Part shown: in pieces, positions 1-11,951 of the stretch
Numbering within the stretch: position 1 is the first letter of the stretch
Layout: the number at the start of each line of letters is the position of its first letter
Assembly (NCBI RefSeq): GCF_012910955.1
Contig: NZ_WTVQ01000027.1
Coordinates: forward strand, 1 to 62,763
Reading direction: 5' to 3'
DNA from: Aromatoleum diolicum
Lineage (GTDB): Bacteria; Pseudomonadota; Gammaproteobacteria; Burkholderiales; Rhodocyclaceae
DNA length: 62,763 nt
Translations under genes and position numbers: made by a program
The notes under the pieces: generated by a model
The model's database searches: none
What the model saw: only the letters and a program-made list of their open reading frames with translations
Told to the model about the DNA's origin: nothing

Positions 1-306
1 CGCAAGCGCCGCCACGACGCTGCCGACGACAAACAGCATCAAGCCGAAAACAATCACCGGCTTGCGCCCGAAGCGGTCCGATGCAGCACCGTAGGCGATC
101 TGCAGAAACGCCTGCGTCAGTCCGTACGCACCAATCGCCAAGCCCACCAGGGTCAGGTTATCGCCGCCGGGAATCGTGTGGGCGTGCACCGCAAACACCG
201 GCAGGATCAGGAACAGCCCGAGCATGCGCAAGGCGAAGATCGCTGCGAGGCTCGCGCCGGCCCGTTTCTCGGCGGACGTCATGGAATCGTGCTCGGGTCG
301 GGACAT
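1..306 (-). CDS. MFS transporter, N-terminal 102 residues only (cut by window edge)
   Basis: The reverse strand reads from an ATG at 306 to position 1 without a stop, giving the first 102 residues of a membrane protein. Two hydrophobic helices are visible (around residues 20-42 and 50-70). They are followed by GAASDRFGRKPVI, the loop 2-3 signature (motif A, DRxGRK) of the major facilitator superfamily, and then a third helix. The opening segment, with IFALRMLGLFLILPVFA, resembles YajR-like drug/sugar efflux permeases. A second ATG lies 8 codons in (MTSAEKRAG), so the exact start is uncertain. It is divergent from uvrA. The substrate cannot be told from this fragment. Confidence 0.85.
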   Translation of the reverse strand, partial: MSRPEHDSMTSAEKRAGASLAAIFALRMLGLFLILPVFAVHAHTIPGGDNLTLVGLAIGAYGLTQAFLQIAYGAASDRFGRKPVIVFGLMLFVVGSVVAALA

Positions 307-358
307 AAGGGAAAGCAGCCAAGCAAATCGGAGATTCTAGCATCCACCGCCGGCCGGT

Positions 359-388
359 TTGGCTTGCGTCGGCGAACTCTCGTATAGT
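359..388 (+). promoter_or_regulatory. Candidate sigma70 promoter of uvrA
   Basis: TTGGCT (359-364), an 18-nt spacer and TATAGT (383-388) lie 31 nt upstream of the uvrA ATG. No LexA-type box (CTG-N10-CAG) is visible between the divergent MFS gene and uvrA, so SOS control is not evident from this sequence. The -10 is a good match and the -35 is weaker. Confidence 0.4.
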
Positions 389-418
389 GGCACGTTACCC
401 CTTCGTCAACCCCGGCCC

Positions 419-3253
<2,835 letters not shown>

Positions 3254-3360
3254 AACAGGCAAGCGCCGCCGATCGCGCTTACAATTTGTAGCGGAGACGT
3301 CCTTGCAGTCCGGAAAACGCGGCCAGATCATCGCCGCCACGCCGAATACAGGAGAGCACC

Positions 3361-3660
3361 ATGGCCGAAGTGCCCAGCGACATCCAGAGCGTCTTTCTCG
3401 ATCGCATCGAGCGACGCGTCAAGATCCTTAAAACCCTGCTCGATGCCGGACTGGGCGTGTATCAGTCGGCCGAGGAACAGCAGCGCAGACGCGCCATTGA
3501 TCAGGTCGTACGAATGACTGCGCGACAGAGCGAACTACCGCAGCTCAAGCCGGAAACCCTCGCAAAAGCCTATGACATCGTGGCAAGCCACCTTGAAGCC
3601 ATGCAAAAGGTGCTGCCCCACGATGTGCAGTATCGCAACCGCGTCCGGAAGTCCTGGTAG
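3361..3660 (+). CDS. Small conserved-looking hypothetical protein, 99 aa
   Basis: The ATG at 3361 is preceded by a good ribosome site (AGGAGAGCACC then ATG), and the frame is open for 99 codons to TAG at 3660. The product is soluble and charged, predicted mostly helical (IERRVKILKTLLDAG near residue 16, then repeated Gln/Arg-rich helix), with no signal peptide, cysteine motif or membrane segment. I do not recognise the family. It sits 107 nt downstream of uvrA on the same strand. A TACAAT hexamer at 3280-3285 could be its own -10, without a clear -35. The ribosome site and codon use support a real gene; the function is unknown. Confidence 0.7.
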   Translation: MAEVPSDIQSVFLDRIERRVKILKTLLDAGLGVYQSAEEQQRRRAIDQVVRMTARQSELPQLKPETLAKAYDIVASHLEAMQKVLPHDVQYRNRVRKSW

Positions 3661-3723
3661 GCGCTCGCGCCGCGGCGGGCCATACGCGCCCGCTTGCGAG
3701 CGGTTTGCCCGCCAGTCAACACC

Positions 3724-4743
3724 CTATCCCGGATAGCCGTCCGGGTTCTGAGATTGCCAGCGCCACGCGTCGCGGCACATCGCATCCAGATCGAAGTGCG
3801 GCATCCAGCCCAACACATTCTCCGCACTCGTCGGATCAGCCCAGCACGCCGCAATATCACCCTGCCGCCGCGCCACCACCCGATACGGGACCGCACGCCC
3901 CGAAGCCCGCTCGAACGCACGCGCGACGTCCAGCACGCTGTAACCGCGCCCCGTACCCAAATTCAGACAAGTCACCCCGGGCAGGTCGGCAATACGCTCG
4001 ACCGCCCTGACGTGCCCTGCCGCCAGATCCACCACGTGAATGTAATCGCGGACCCCCGTCCCGTCCGGCGTCGGATAGTCCGCACCGAACACCTGCAACT
4101 GCGGCAAACGCCCGACCGCCACCTGGCTCACGAAAGGCATCAGGTTGTTCGGTATCCCGTGCGGATCCTCACCGATACGTCCGCTGGCGTGGGCCCCCAC
4201 CGGGTTGAAATAGCGTAGCAACACCACACGCCAGCGCGGATCCGCTGCCGCCACATCGCGCAAGACCTGCTCGGCCATCAGCTTGGTCCAGCCATACGGA
4301 TTTGTCGGCGCCGTCGGAAAATCCTCACGGATCGGCACGGTCGCCGGATCCCCATACACGGTCGCCGACGAACTGAAGACTAGCCCGAATACTCCGGCCG
4401 TCGCCATCACCGACGCCAGCGCGACCAACCCGCCGATATTATTGTCGTAATACGCAAGCGGCTGCTGCACCGACTCCCCGACAGCCTTGAGCGCTGCGAA
4501 ATGAATCACCGCATCGACGCGGTGCGCCGCAAAAACCCGTGCGAGGGCGTCACGATCACGCACGTCCACCCGATGGAAACCCGCAAGCTTTCGCCCGGCG
4601 ATCTCCTCAACCCGCGTCAGCGCCTCGACCTTGCTGTTGCAAAGATTATCAACCACGACGACGTCGTGCCCTCCGCCCAGCAACTCGACACAACTATGCG
4701 AACCGATGTAACCCGCCCCGCCGGTAACCATTACGGTGCTCAA
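3724..4743 (-). CDS. galE: UDP-glucose 4-epimerase GalE, probable TTG start
   Basis: GalE interconverts UDP-glucose and UDP-galactose, feeding exopolysaccharide and LPS synthesis. It is an extended short-chain dehydrogenase. The N-terminal VTGGAGYIGSHS is the NAD-binding Rossmann motif. SSSATVYGDP, followed by NPYGWTKLMAEQ, supplies the catalytic Ser/Thr and the YxxxK pair. GVRDYIHVVDLAAGH and NLGTGRGYSVLDV are typical of bacterial GalE. TTG at 4743 gives MSTVMVTGG and 339 aa, matching the family length (about 338), with a G-rich stretch just upstream. ATG at 4728 would remove the first beta strand. An in-frame extension to 4833 runs into the rplQ terminator and is rejected. It is the only sugar gene nearby. 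Confidence 0.95.
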   Translation of the reverse strand: MSTVMVTGGAGYIGSHSCVELLGGGHDVVVVDNLCNSKVEALTRVEEIAGRKLAGFHRVDVRDRDALARVFAAHRVDAVIHFAALKAVGESVQQPLAYYDNNIGGLVALASVMATAGVFGLVFSSSATVYGDPATVPIREDFPTAPTNPYGWTKLMAEQVLRDVAAADPRWRVVLLRYFNPVGAHASGRIGEDPHGIPNNLMPFVSQVAVGRLPQLQVFGADYPTPDGTGVRDYIHVVDLAAGHVRAVERIADLPGVTCLNLGTGRGYSVLDVARAFERASGRAVPYRVVARRQGDIAACWADPTSAENVLGWMPHFDLDAMCRDAWRWQSQNPDGYPG

Positions 4744-4794
4744 GACCACCCCCCATGCGCCCGCTGCAGCGCAAAAAAATACGATGCTACCAGC

Positions 4795-4826
4795 AAAAAA
4801 AAATGGGCCGTAAAACGGCCCATTTC
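4795..4826 (-). terminator. Rho-independent terminator of the ribosomal/alpha operon
   Basis: A perfect 10-bp inverted repeat, AAATGGGCCG (4802-4811) and CGGCCCATTT (4817-4826), has a 5-nt loop. On the minus strand it is followed by a run of ten T (4795-4804 on the complement, partly shared with the stem). It begins 27 nt past the rplQ stop, so it ends the whole block of translation genes before galE. Confidence 0.93.
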
Positions 4827-4852
4827 TGCTCATTCCGCGAACTTAAAACACC

Positions 4853-5263
4853 TTACGCGGCAGAAGCTTCCTTTACTTCGACAACTTCACCAGCGTCGTT
4901 CTCGGCCGGACGATCCACCAACTCGACCAACGCCATCGGAGCATTGTCGCCGTCGCGGAAACCGAACTTCAGAATACGCAGATAGCCCCCGTTACGGGCG
5001 GCGAAACGCGGACCGAGTTCATCGAACAGTTTGACCACCATGTCACGATCGCGCAGGCGGTTGAATGCCAGGCGACGATTCGACAGGCTGGGCTTCTTGC
5101 CCAGGGTGATCAGCGGCTCTACCACACGGCGCAGTTCCTTGGCCTTGGGCAGGGTCGTCTTGATGACTTCGTGACGCAGCAGCGAGTTGGCCATGTTGCG
5201 GAACATCGCCTGACGATGGCTGCTGGTACGGTTAAGCTTGCGAAGACCGTGGCGGTGACGCAT
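4853..5263 (-). CDS. rplQ: 50S ribosomal protein L17
   Basis: L17 is a 23S rRNA-binding protein of the large subunit near the exit tunnel. The 136-residue product begins [17 protein letters not shown], the invariant N-terminus of bacterial L17, and continues [17 protein letters not shown]. The C-terminus carries an acidic tail ([16 protein letters not shown]), common in betaproteobacteria. It is the last gene of the alpha cluster, 27 nt after rpoA, and is followed by the strong terminator at 4795-4826. Confidence 0.98.
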   Translation of the reverse strand: MRHRHGLRKLNRTSSHRQAMFRNMANSLLRHEVIKTTLPKAKELRRVVEPLITLGKKPSLSNRRLAFNRLRDRDMVVKLFDELGPRFAARNGGYLRILKFGFRDGDNAPMALVELVDRPAENDAGEVVEVKEASAA

Positions 5264-5290
5264 TTTTATTCCTCACTCAACTGATACGTC

Positions 5291-6271
5291 TCAACCGAGC
5301 TTTTCCAGCCCGGCCGGCGGCCAGTTTTCCAGTTTCATGCCGAGCGTCAGCCCACGCGAGGCCAACACTTCCTTGATTTCATTCAGCGACTTGCGACCGA
5401 GGTTCGGAGTCTTCAGTAGTTCCGTTTCAGTACGCTGGATCAGGTCGCCAATGTAATAGATGTTCTCGGCCTTGAGACAGTTGGCCGAACGCACCGTCAG
5501 CTCGAGATCATCCACCGGGCGCAACAGAACCGGGTCAATGACCTGTGCCGCCGACTGCTCGACGACCGGCGCCGTTCCTTCCAGATCGGCGAACACCGAC
5601 AACTGATCCATCAGCACGCGCGCCGCATAGCGGATCGCCTCTTCAGGATCCACGGCACCATTCGTCTCGATGTCGATCACCAGGCGATCCAGGTCGGTAC
5701 GCTGCTCAACGCGCGCGCTCTCGACCAGGTAGCTCACCCGACGCACCGGGCTGAACGAAGCATCCAGAACGATGTGCCCGATGCTCTTCGTCTCGCCGGC
5801 AGCGGGACGGACGTTGCCAGGCACGTAGCCGCGACCTTCCTCAACCTTGATCTGCATGTCCAGCTTGCCACCCGGCGCAAGATGAGCGATGACGTGATCG
5901 GGATTGATGATCTCGACGTCGTGACCTACTTCGATGTCACGCGCCGTCACGACGCCATCACCGGACTTCGACAGCCGAAGCGTTGCCTCGCTGCGACTGT
6001 GGAGCTTGAGCACCACGCCCTTCAGATTCAGCAACAGGTCGACGATGTCCTCGCGCACACCGTCAAGCGTCGAGTACTCGTGCAGCACGCCCTCGATAGC
6101 GACTTCGGTCGGCGCATAACCGGGCAACGAGGAAAGGAGGATGCGCCGCAGCGCATTCCCCAGGGTATGACCGAAACCCCGTTCGAACGGCTCCATCGTC
6201 ACGCGCGCCTGGACGGGCGACACGCTCTGGACGTCGATGATACGGGGTTTCAGCAGTGAATTGCTTTGCAT
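5291..6271 (-). CDS. rpoA: RNA polymerase alpha subunit
   Basis: RpoA dimerises to nucleate RNA polymerase assembly, and its C-terminal domain contacts UP elements and activators. The 326 residues show the N-terminal domain ([20 protein letters not shown], about residues 28-47), a linker, and the helix-hairpin-helix C-terminal domain from about residue 245 ([18 protein letters not shown], then [14 protein letters not shown]). Length and domain order are normal. It lies between rpsD and rplQ, the usual alpha-operon position. Confidence 0.98.
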   Translation of the reverse strand: MQSNSLLKPRIIDVQSVSPVQARVTMEPFERGFGHTLGNALRRILLSSLPGYAPTEVAIEGVLHEYSTLDGVREDIVDLLLNLKGVVLKLHSRSEATLRLSKSGDGVVTARDIEVGHDVEIINPDHVIAHLAPGGKLDMQIKVEEGRGYVPGNVRPAAGETKSIGHIVLDASFSPVRRVSYLVESARVEQRTDLDRLVIDIETNGAVDPEEAIRYAARVLMDQLSVFADLEGTAPVVEQSAAQVIDPVLLRPVDDLELTVRSANCLKAENIYYIGDLIQRTETELLKTPNLGRKSLNEIKEVLASRGLTLGMKLENWPPAGLEKLG

Positions 6272-6310
6272 CAGCAGTTCCTCGGATCTTTGAGTCTTCA
6301 GGCGAGCCTG

Positions 6311-6940
6311 TTAGCGGGAATACAGTTCGACGACCAGGCCTTCGTTGATCGTCGGCGGCAATTCCGCGCGCTGCGGGTAGGCCTTAAACACACCCTTGCC
6401 AGCCTTCGCATCGACTTCGATCCACTCGGGGAAGCCGCGGGACGCTGCCGCTTCGAGCGCCGCCTTGACGCGCAGATGACCACGCGAACGCTCGGTCAGC
6501 TCAACCACGTCACCCGGGCGCACGACGTACGACGGAATATTCACGCGCTTGCCATTGACCAGGATGCCGTTGTGGCGCACCAGCTGACGGGACTCGGCAC
6601 GCGAAGCGCCGAAGCCCATGCGGTACACGACGGAGTCGAGACGACCTTCCAGCAGCTGCAGCAGGTTTTCACCCGTCTGCCCGCGGCGACGGTCGGCTTC
6701 GGCGTAGACCTTGCGGAACTGCGCCTCAAGCACGCCGTACAGGCGACGGATCTTTTGCTTTTCGCGCAACTGCACGCCATAGCCGGACAGACGCTGACCG
6801 GAACGCTGGCCGTGCTGGCCGGGGGCGTAAGCACGCCGTTCGACCGCACACTTGTCGGTGAAGCACTTCTCACCCTTCAGGAACAACTTTTCGCCCTCGC
6901 GACGGCACTGACGGCACTTGGGATCCAGATTACGAGCCAC
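6311..6940 (-). CDS. rpsD: 30S ribosomal protein S4, GTG start
   Basis: S4 is a primary 16S rRNA binder that nucleates 30S assembly, and in E. coli it represses the alpha operon. The 209-residue product has C9, C12, C26 and C31 (CRQC, then CFTDKC), a complete zinc-binding set that the E. coli protein lacks. The S4 RNA-binding domain is in the middle ([20 protein letters not shown]). The start is GTG at 6940, with GGAG upstream; [12 protein letters not shown] matches the family. It lies between rpsK and rpoA. Confidence 0.98.
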   Translation of the reverse strand: MARNLDPKCRQCRREGEKLFLKGEKCFTDKCAVERRAYAPGQHGQRSGQRLSGYGVQLREKQKIRRLYGVLEAQFRKVYAEADRRRGQTGENLLQLLEGRLDSVVYRMGFGASRAESRQLVRHNGILVNGKRVNIPSYVVRPGDVVELTERSRGHLRVKAALEAAASRGFPEWIEVDAKAGKGVFKAYPQRAELPPTINEGLVVELYSR

Positions 6941-6954
6941 GTTTCAACTCCTTG

Positions 6955-7344
6955 TCAGATACGACGCTTCTTCGGCGGACGGCAGCCGTTATGCGGAATC
7001 GGCGTGATGTCGGTAATGCTGGAGATCTTCATACCCAGCGCATTGAGCGCGCGCACAGCCGACTCGCGACCGGGACCGGGTCCCTTGATGCGCACTTCCA
7101 GGTTCTTTACACCACACTCCTGAGCAGCCTTGCCGGCAGCTTCGGCAGCGACCTGCGCCGCGAACGGAGTGCTCTTGCGCGAACCCTTGAAGCCCGCGCC
7201 GCCAGAAGTAGCCCACGACAGGGCATTGCCCTGGCGATCGGTAATCGTGATGATCGTATTATTGAAGCTCGCATGCACGTGGGCGATACCCTCGGCCACG
7301 TTCTTCTTGACCTTCTTGCGAACTTTCGCAGCAGTTTTAGCCAT
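6955..7344 (-). CDS. rpsK: 30S ribosomal protein S11
   Basis: S11 lies on the 30S platform next to the mRNA exit path. The 129-residue product has a basic N-terminal tail ([13 protein letters not shown]), the core [19 protein letters not shown] and the conserved C-terminal [17 protein letters not shown]. Length is normal. It is spaced 12 nt after rpsM and 14 nt before rpsD, consistent with co-transcription. Confidence 0.98.
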   Translation of the reverse strand: MAKTAAKVRKKVKKNVAEGIAHVHASFNNTIITITDRQGNALSWATSGGAGFKGSRKSTPFAAQVAAEAAGKAAQECGVKNLEVRIKGPGPGRESAVRALNALGMKISSITDITPIPHNGCRPPKKRRI

Positions 7345-7356
7345 TATGTATCCCTA

Positions 7357-7719
7357 TCACTTCTTACCGGCGATGGCCTTGCGCGGACCCTTGCGGGTAC
7401 GGGCATTGGTCCGGGTGCGCTGACCGCGCAGCGGCAGGCCGCGACGATGGCGGACACCGCGATAGCACCCGAGATCCATGAGGCGCTTGATGTTCATCGT
7501 CGTCTCACGACGCAGGTCACCCTCGACAACAAACCGCGCCACCTCATCACGCAAGCGCTCCATATCCGACTCGGTAAGATCCTTCACCTTGACGGAACGC
7601 AGAACGTTGGCGGCATCACAAATTTTCTGAGCACGCGAACGGCCAATTCCATAGATGGCGGTCAGCGCAATCTCGGCATGCTTGTGGTTGGGAATGTTTA
7701 CCCCAGCAATACGGGCCAT
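7357..7719 (-). CDS. rpsM: 30S ribosomal protein S13
   Basis: S13 is in the head of the small subunit and contacts the P-site tRNA and 50S bridges. The 120-residue product begins [20 protein letters not shown] and contains [13 protein letters not shown], the helix-hairpin-helix region. It ends with the basic tail [17 protein letters not shown]. It opens the alpha cluster, 53 nt after rpmJ. The A/T-rich gap 7720-7772 could hold a weak promoter, but I see no convincing -35/-10 pair. Confidence 0.98.
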   Translation of the reverse strand: MARIAGVNIPNHKHAEIALTAIYGIGRSRAQKICDAANVLRSVKVKDLTESDMERLRDEVARFVVEGDLRRETTMNIKRLMDLGCYRGVRHRRGLPLRGQRTRTNARTRKGPRKAIAGKK

Positions 7720-7772
7720 TCGATTACCCCAAAAAGCGAAACATTAAATAATAATCCCTGAGCGCCCTAAGA

Positions 7773-7886
7773 TCAACCCTGGCGCTGCTTATGCCGCGGA
7801 TCCGCGCAGATGACACGAACCACACCCTTGCGGCGAACGATCTTGCAGTTGCGGCAAAGCCGCTTTACCGAAGCCTGAACTCTCAT
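7773..7886 (-). CDS. rpmJ: 50S ribosomal protein L36
   Basis: This is a 37-residue gene. The reverse strand from the ATG at 7886 reads [20 protein letters not shown] and ends [10 protein letters not shown] before TGA at 7773. Three cysteines and one histidine (CRNC, then C, then H) form the zinc ribbon of the C+ type of L36. L36 is a small 23S rRNA-binding protein. It sits between infA and rpsM, the usual order at the spc/alpha junction. Confidence 0.97.
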   Translation of the reverse strand: MRVQASVKRLCRNCKIVRRKGVVRVICADPRHKQRQG

Positions 7887-7907
7887 GTTGTTGCTCCTGT
7901 TTCTTGA

Positions 7908-8125
7908 TTACTTGGTCCGGAAAACTATCCGGGCCTTGGTCAGGTCGTAGGGCGTCAGTTGCACAGTGACCTTGTCACCAGGAAGGATGCGAATGTAATG
8001 CATGCGCATCTTTCCGGAGATGTACCCGAGGACCATGTGTCCGTTTTCAAGTCGGACGCGAAACGTTGCGTTGGGGAGATTTCTATAACCCCGCCCTGCA
8101 TCTCGATTACGTCTTCCTTCGCCAT
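7908..8125 (-). pseudogene. infA: Translation initiation factor IF-1, frameshifted by one missing base
   Basis: IF-1 blocks the ribosomal A site during initiation and is normally essential. From the ATG at 8125 the reverse strand reads [15 protein letters not shown] and then loses frame. Restoring one A in the AAA run at 8080-8082 gives a complete 72-residue IF-1: [20 protein letters not shown], then [20 protein letters not shown], ending FRTK before TAA at 7908. The span is 218 nt, one short of the 219 needed. As written, translation stops early after about 40 aberrant residues. The rest is perfectly conserved, so this is a very recent lesion or a homopolymer sequencing error. It keeps its normal place between secY and rpmJ. 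Confidence 0.92.
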
Positions 8126-8128
8126 AAC

Positions 8129-9454
8129 TTACCTGATCGGAAGCCCTGCCCCCTTGAAGTTTGCCTTCTTCAGCAGGCTCTCATACTGATGGGACATCAC
8201 GTAGGCCTGAACCTGTGCCATGAAGTCCATCGTCACCACCACGATGATCAGCAGCGACGTCCCACCAAAGTAGAACGGCACATTCCACTTGAGGATAAGG
8301 AACTCCGGCAGCAGGCACACCAAAGTGATATATACGGCGCCCACGAGTGTCAAACGCGTCAGGATCTTGTCGATATAGCGCGCCGTCTGATCTCCCGGAC
8401 GGATTCCGGGCACGAACGCACCGCTCTTTTTCAGGTTATCCGCCGTCTCACGGGCATTGAACACCAGCGCCGTATAGAAGAAACAGAAAAACACGATCGC
8501 GGCCGCATACAGCATCACGTATATCGGCTGCCCTGGCGCCAGCGTCGACGAAATGTCACGCAGCCACGTCAGGCTTTCCGACGCCCCGAACCACTGCCCC
8601 AGCGTCGCTGGGAAGAGGATGATACTGGACGCGAAAATCGGCGGAATTACTCCAGCCATATTCAGCTTGAGCGGCAGGTGCGAGCTTTGTCCGCCGTAAA
8701 TCTTGTTTCCGACCTGACGCTTCGCGTAATTGACCAAAATCTTCCGCTGCCCACGTTCGACAAACACGACGAATGCCGTCACCAGCACAACGAGGACACA
8801 GATCAGCAGGGCGGTGAAAGGATGCATCGCCCCCGTACGCACCAACTCGAACAGCCCTGCGATTGAACTCGGCAAGCCCGCCGCGATACCGGCAAAAATG
8901 ATCAACGAAATGCCATTACCGATCCCGCGTTCCGTAATTTGCTCACCGAGCCACATCAGAAACATCGTGCCGGTGACCAGCGTCGCAACCGTTACGAAAC
9001 GGAAAGTCAGCCCCGGATCGAGCACCAGGCCCGCCTGCCCTTCCAGCGCGATCGCAATACCGAGCGACTGAGCGAACGCCAACACCAGCGTCCCATAACG
9101 CGTATATTGGGTAATCTTGCGCCGCCCCGCCTCGCCTTCCTTCTTTAGCGCCTCGAGTTGCGGCACGGCGACGGTCATCAACTGCATGATGATCGACGCA
9201 GAGATGTACGGCATGATCCCCAGCGCAAAGATCGTGAAACGCGACAGCGCCCCGCCCGAAAACAGGTTGAAGACGCCGAGAATCCCTCCGGCCTGCGACT
9301 GGAACAGCTCCGCCAGACGCTCCGGATCGATTCCCGGGACCGGGATATGCGCCCCGATGCGATAGACGATCAGAGCGCCGACCAAGAACATCAGCCGACG
9401 CTTAAGATCGCCGAAGCGCCCGGGACTTCCCAACGTGGCAGCAGGATTGGCCAC
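8129..9454 (-). CDS. secY: Protein translocase channel subunit SecY, GTG start
   Basis: SecY is the ten-helix pore of the Sec translocon, working with SecE (encoded here at 34802-35149) and SecG. The 441-residue product shows the [14 protein letters not shown] segment, [20 protein letters not shown] in the cytosolic loop that contacts SecA and the ribosome, and [21 protein letters not shown], all typical. It begins with GTG at 9454 ([10 protein letters not shown]), as alignment to the family suggests. The stop lies 3 nt before the damaged infA, so the two are tightly coupled. It is preceded by rplO. Confidence 0.98.
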   Translation of the reverse strand: MANPAATLGSPGRFGDLKRRLMFLVGALIVYRIGAHIPVPGIDPERLAELFQSQAGGILGVFNLFSGGALSRFTIFALGIMPYISASIIMQLMTVAVPQLEALKKEGEAGRRKITQYTRYGTLVLAFAQSLGIAIALEGQAGLVLDPGLTFRFVTVATLVTGTMFLMWLGEQITERGIGNGISLIIFAGIAAGLPSSIAGLFELVRTGAMHPFTALLICVLVVLVTAFVVFVERGQRKILVNYAKRQVGNKIYGGQSSHLPLKLNMAGVIPPIFASSIILFPATLGQWFGASESLTWLRDISSTLAPGQPIYVMLYAAAIVFFCFFYTALVFNARETADNLKKSGAFVPGIRPGDQTARYIDKILTRLTLVGAVYITLVCLLPEFLILKWNVPFYFGGTSLLIIVVVTMDFMAQVQAYVMSHQYESLLKKANFKGAGLPIR

Positions 9455-9469
9455 TGTCTTGTCCCTTGC

Positions 9470-9910
9470 TTACTCGGCGACCACGACCGAGCCGCCAGCG
9501 GCCTGAATGGCAGCCAACGCACCCTTCGTAGCACCAACGCCGCGCAGCGTGATCTTCCGTCCGATCGAACCGGACAACACAACCTTCGCCGCGAGCGCAT
9601 CAGCCGGCACGACACCAGCCTGCATCAACACCAGGAGGTCGATCTCATCAACCGGAAGCTTGTCCAGCTCGGACAGACGGACTTCAACGTTGCGCGAACC
9701 GGTCAGGGACACGAAACCGCGCTTCGGCAGACGACGCTGGAGCGGCATCTGACCACCCTCGAAGCCAACCTTGTGGAAGCCGCCGGCACGGGACTTTTGC
9801 CCCTTGTGACCGCGCCCGCAGGTCTTGCCCAAGCCGCTACCGATTCCGCGCCCGACGCGCCTGGCCGCGAACTTGGCACCAACCGCAGGTTTAATCGTAT
9901 TGAGTCGCAT
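9470..9910 (-). CDS. rplO: 50S ribosomal protein L15
   Basis: L15 is a late-assembly 23S rRNA-binding protein. The 146-residue product begins [20 protein letters not shown] with the glycine-rich [20 protein letters not shown]. The ATG at 9910 is chosen because it gives the universal MRLNT start. An in-frame start 12 nt upstream would run into rpmD. Only one base separates it from the rpmD stop, which implies translational coupling. It precedes secY as in most spc operons. Confidence 0.98.
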   Translation of the reverse strand: MRLNTIKPAVGAKFAARRVGRGIGSGLGKTCGRGHKGQKSRAGGFHKVGFEGGQMPLQRRLPKRGFVSLTGSRNVEVRLSELDKLPVDEIDLLVLMQAGVVPADALAAKVVLSGSIGRKITLRGVGATKGALAAIQAAGGSVVVAE

Positions 9911-9911
9911 A

Positions 9912-10094
9912 TCAACCCTCACACTTCAGCAGGTAGGACACCTTGTTGACCATCCCACGCACTTCAGGGGTATCCTGAATTTCGACAGTATGGTTCAGGC
10001 GGCGCAAACCGAGCCCGCGCACCGTTGCGCGATGCGACTGCTTGGTACCGATCACGCTTTTGACAAGCGTGACTTTGATCGTCTTCTCGGTCAT
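9912..10094 (-). CDS. rpmD: 50S ribosomal protein L30
   Basis: L30 is a small single-domain 23S rRNA-binding protein. The 60-residue product carries [20 protein letters not shown] and [20 protein letters not shown], the full family signature. It is 3 nt after rpsE and 1 nt before rplO. Confidence 0.98.
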   Translation of the reverse strand: MTEKTIKVTLVKSVIGTKQSHRATVRGLGLRRLNHTVEIQDTPEVRGMVNKVSYLLKCEG

Positions 10095-10097
10095 TGC

Positions 10098-10622
10098 TTA
10101 CCCCAGAATCTCTTCGACGCTCTTGCCACGCTTGGCGGCAATCTCGGCCGGCGTATTAACCGCCAGCAGGCCGTTCAGCGTTGCACGCACGACGTTATAC
10201 GGATTCGACGAACCGATGCACTTGCACGTCACATCGGTCACACCCATCACTTCGAACACGGCGCGCATCGGCCCACCCGCGATGATGCCGGTGCCGCTCG
10301 GCGCCGGCTGCATCAGCACCGAAGATGCGCCATGCTTGCCGACAACCGAATGCTGGATCGTGCCGTTCTTGAGCGAAATTTTGACCAGCTTGCGCCGGGC
10401 CTCGTCCATCGCCTTCTGCACCGCCACCGGAACTTCACGGGACTTACCTTTGCCCATGCCGATCCCGCCATCGCCGTCGCCAACCACGGTCAGCGCGGCA
10501 AAGCCCAGAATCCGACCACCCTTCACAACCTTGGTGACGCGATTGATGGCAACCATCTTCTCGCGAAGGCCGTCGTCGCGCTCCTCGGAAGCTTGCGGGC
10601 GCTTGCTTTGTTGCTTAGCCAT
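10098..10622 (-). CDS. rpsE: 30S ribosomal protein S5
   Basis: S5 sits at the mRNA entry side and affects decoding fidelity. Spectinomycin resistance maps to its N-terminal loop. The 174-residue product has the double-stranded RNA-binding fold ([20 protein letters not shown], then [20 protein letters not shown]) and the C-terminal domain ([20 protein letters not shown]). No substitution is obvious. It is spaced 12 nt from rplR. Confidence 0.98.
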   Translation of the reverse strand: MAKQQSKRPQASEERDDGLREKMVAINRVTKVVKGGRILGFAALTVVGDGDGGIGMGKGKSREVPVAVQKAMDEARRKLVKISLKNGTIQHSVVGKHGASSVLMQPAPSGTGIIAGGPMRAVFEVMGVTDVTCKCIGSSNPYNVVRATLNGLLAVNTPAEIAAKRGKSVEEILG

Positions 10623-10634
10623 ACGATTCCTCGC

Positions 10635-10988
10635 TTAGAACTTGAGTCCGCCTTCGCGGGCGGCCTCGGCCAGCGCCTTGACGCGACCGTGATACTGGAA
10701 GCCGGCGCGATCGAACGCGACGGACTCGATCCCTGCCGCTTTTGCGCGCTCGGCAATCAACTTGCCCACGACCTGTGCTGCCGCCTTGTTGCCACCATTG
10801 GCAACCTGCGAGCGCACATCCGCCTCGACCGTCGAGGCCGCAGCAAGCACCCGAGACCCGCAACCATCGATCACTTGGGCGTAGATGTGGGAGTTGGAAC
10901 GGAACACGGTCAGACGAACCGCCTTCAGCTCCGCGATTTTGGCTCGGGTTTTACGAGCACGACGCAGACGAACCACTTTCTTGTTCAT
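10635..10988 (-). CDS. rplR: 50S ribosomal protein L18
   Basis: L18 binds 5S rRNA and attaches it to the central protuberance. The 117-residue product begins [20 protein letters not shown] and has [14 protein letters not shown]. The end is the typical [20 protein letters not shown] segment. It lies between rplF and rpsE, 12 nt from each. Confidence 0.98.
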   Translation of the reverse strand: MNKKVVRLRRARKTRAKIAELKAVRLTVFRSNSHIYAQVIDGCGSRVLAAASTVEADVRSQVANGGNKAAAQVVGKLIAERAKAAGIESVAFDRAGFQYHGRVKALAEAAREGGLKF

Positions 10989-11000
10989 ATCGAACCGCCC

Positions 11001-11534
11001 TTACTTCTTCTTGGTTTCCTTGAGCACAACCACTTCGTCCGAATAGCGGACGCCCTTGCCCTTGTAGGGCTCGGGTTCGCGGTATGCACGCACCTCGGCT
11101 GCCACCTGACCGACTTGCTGCTTGTCGATACCCTTGATGACGATTTCGGTCTGGGTCGGCGTTTCCACCTTCACACCGGCTGGCATCTGATGAACCACCG
11201 GATGCGAGAAACCGAGCGTCAGGTTGAGCTTGTCGCCTTGAGCCTGGGCGCGATATCCCACACCAACCAAGGTCAACTTGCGCTCAAACCCCTTGGTAAC
11301 CCCCGTAACCATGTTGTTCACGAGAGCACGGACGGTACCGGACATCGCACGGCCATTCTCGACACCATCGACGGCGGAGAACACGAGCGACTCGCCGTCA
11401 CGCTCGACAGCCACCGAATTGCCAATGAACTGCTTGACCGTTCCGAGCGGCCCCTTGACGGCCACTTCACCGGAAGCCACCGTGACCTCGACGCCCTGGG
11501 GGATTGCCACCGGATTCTTAGCTACACGAGACAT
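11001..11534 (-). CDS. rplF: 50S ribosomal protein L6
   Basis: L6 lies by the sarcin-ricin loop and the factor-binding site. The 177-residue product begins [20 protein letters not shown]. It has [20 protein letters not shown] and the C-terminal RNA-binding motif [15 protein letters not shown]. It is between rpsH (9 nt) and rplR (12 nt). Confidence 0.98.
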   Translation of the reverse strand: MSRVAKNPVAIPQGVEVTVASGEVAVKGPLGTVKQFIGNSVAVERDGESLVFSAVDGVENGRAMSGTVRALVNNMVTGVTKGFERKLTLVGVGYRAQAQGDKLNLTLGFSHPVVHQMPAGVKVETPTQTEIVIKGIDKQQVGQVAAEVRAYREPEPYKGKGVRYSDEVVVLKETKKK

Positions 11535-11543
11535 GAAACCCCC

Positions 11544-11939
11544 TTATGCGACGTAACAAATGACTTCGCCGCCAACCCGCCCGGCACGTGCAGCCCGATC
11601 GGTCATGACACCGCGCGGAGTGGACACGATCGCCACGCCCAGCCCGTTCATGACACGCGGCAGGTCGCCGCTACCCTTGTAAACGCGCAACCCGGGACGA
11701 CTCACGCGCTCAATGCGCTCGATCACCGGACGTCCGGCGTAATACTTCAGCGCCACATCCAGCTCCGGCTTGCCTTCCGCGTCGCGAACCGAGAAACCGT
11801 CAATATAACCTTCGTCCTGCAAAACCCTGGCGATCGCAACTTTCAGCTTCGAGCTCGGCATCGAGACGCTGAGCTTTTGGGCCTGCTGACCATTACGGAT
11901 GCGGGTCAACATATCGGCGATAGGATCGGACATACTCAT
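11544..11939 (-). CDS. rpsH: 30S ribosomal protein S8
   Basis: S8 binds the central domain of 16S rRNA and, in E. coli, represses spc operon translation at rplE. The 131-residue product begins [20 protein letters not shown] and ends with the conserved [20 protein letters not shown] and ICYVA. A second ATG two codons in (MSDPIADM) is an equally good start. Confidence 0.98.
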   Translation of the reverse strand: MSMSDPIADMLTRIRNGQQAQKLSVSMPSSKLKVAIARVLQDEGYIDGFSVRDAEGKPELDVALKYYAGRPVIERIERVSRPGLRVYKGSGDLPRVMNGLGVAIVSTPRGVMTDRAARAGRVGGEVICYVA

Positions 11940-11951
11940 CTGATAATCTCC

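Noticed and set aside
3675-3693. GCGGGC/GCCCGC hairpin after the 99-aa gene as a terminator
   Set aside because: It has a 6-bp stem and no T run on either strand, so it cannot be distinguished from chance in this GC-rich DNA.
7959-8189. 76-codon plus-strand frame over infA
   Set aside because: It is not protein-like. The reverse strand is clearly IF-1 once one base is restored.
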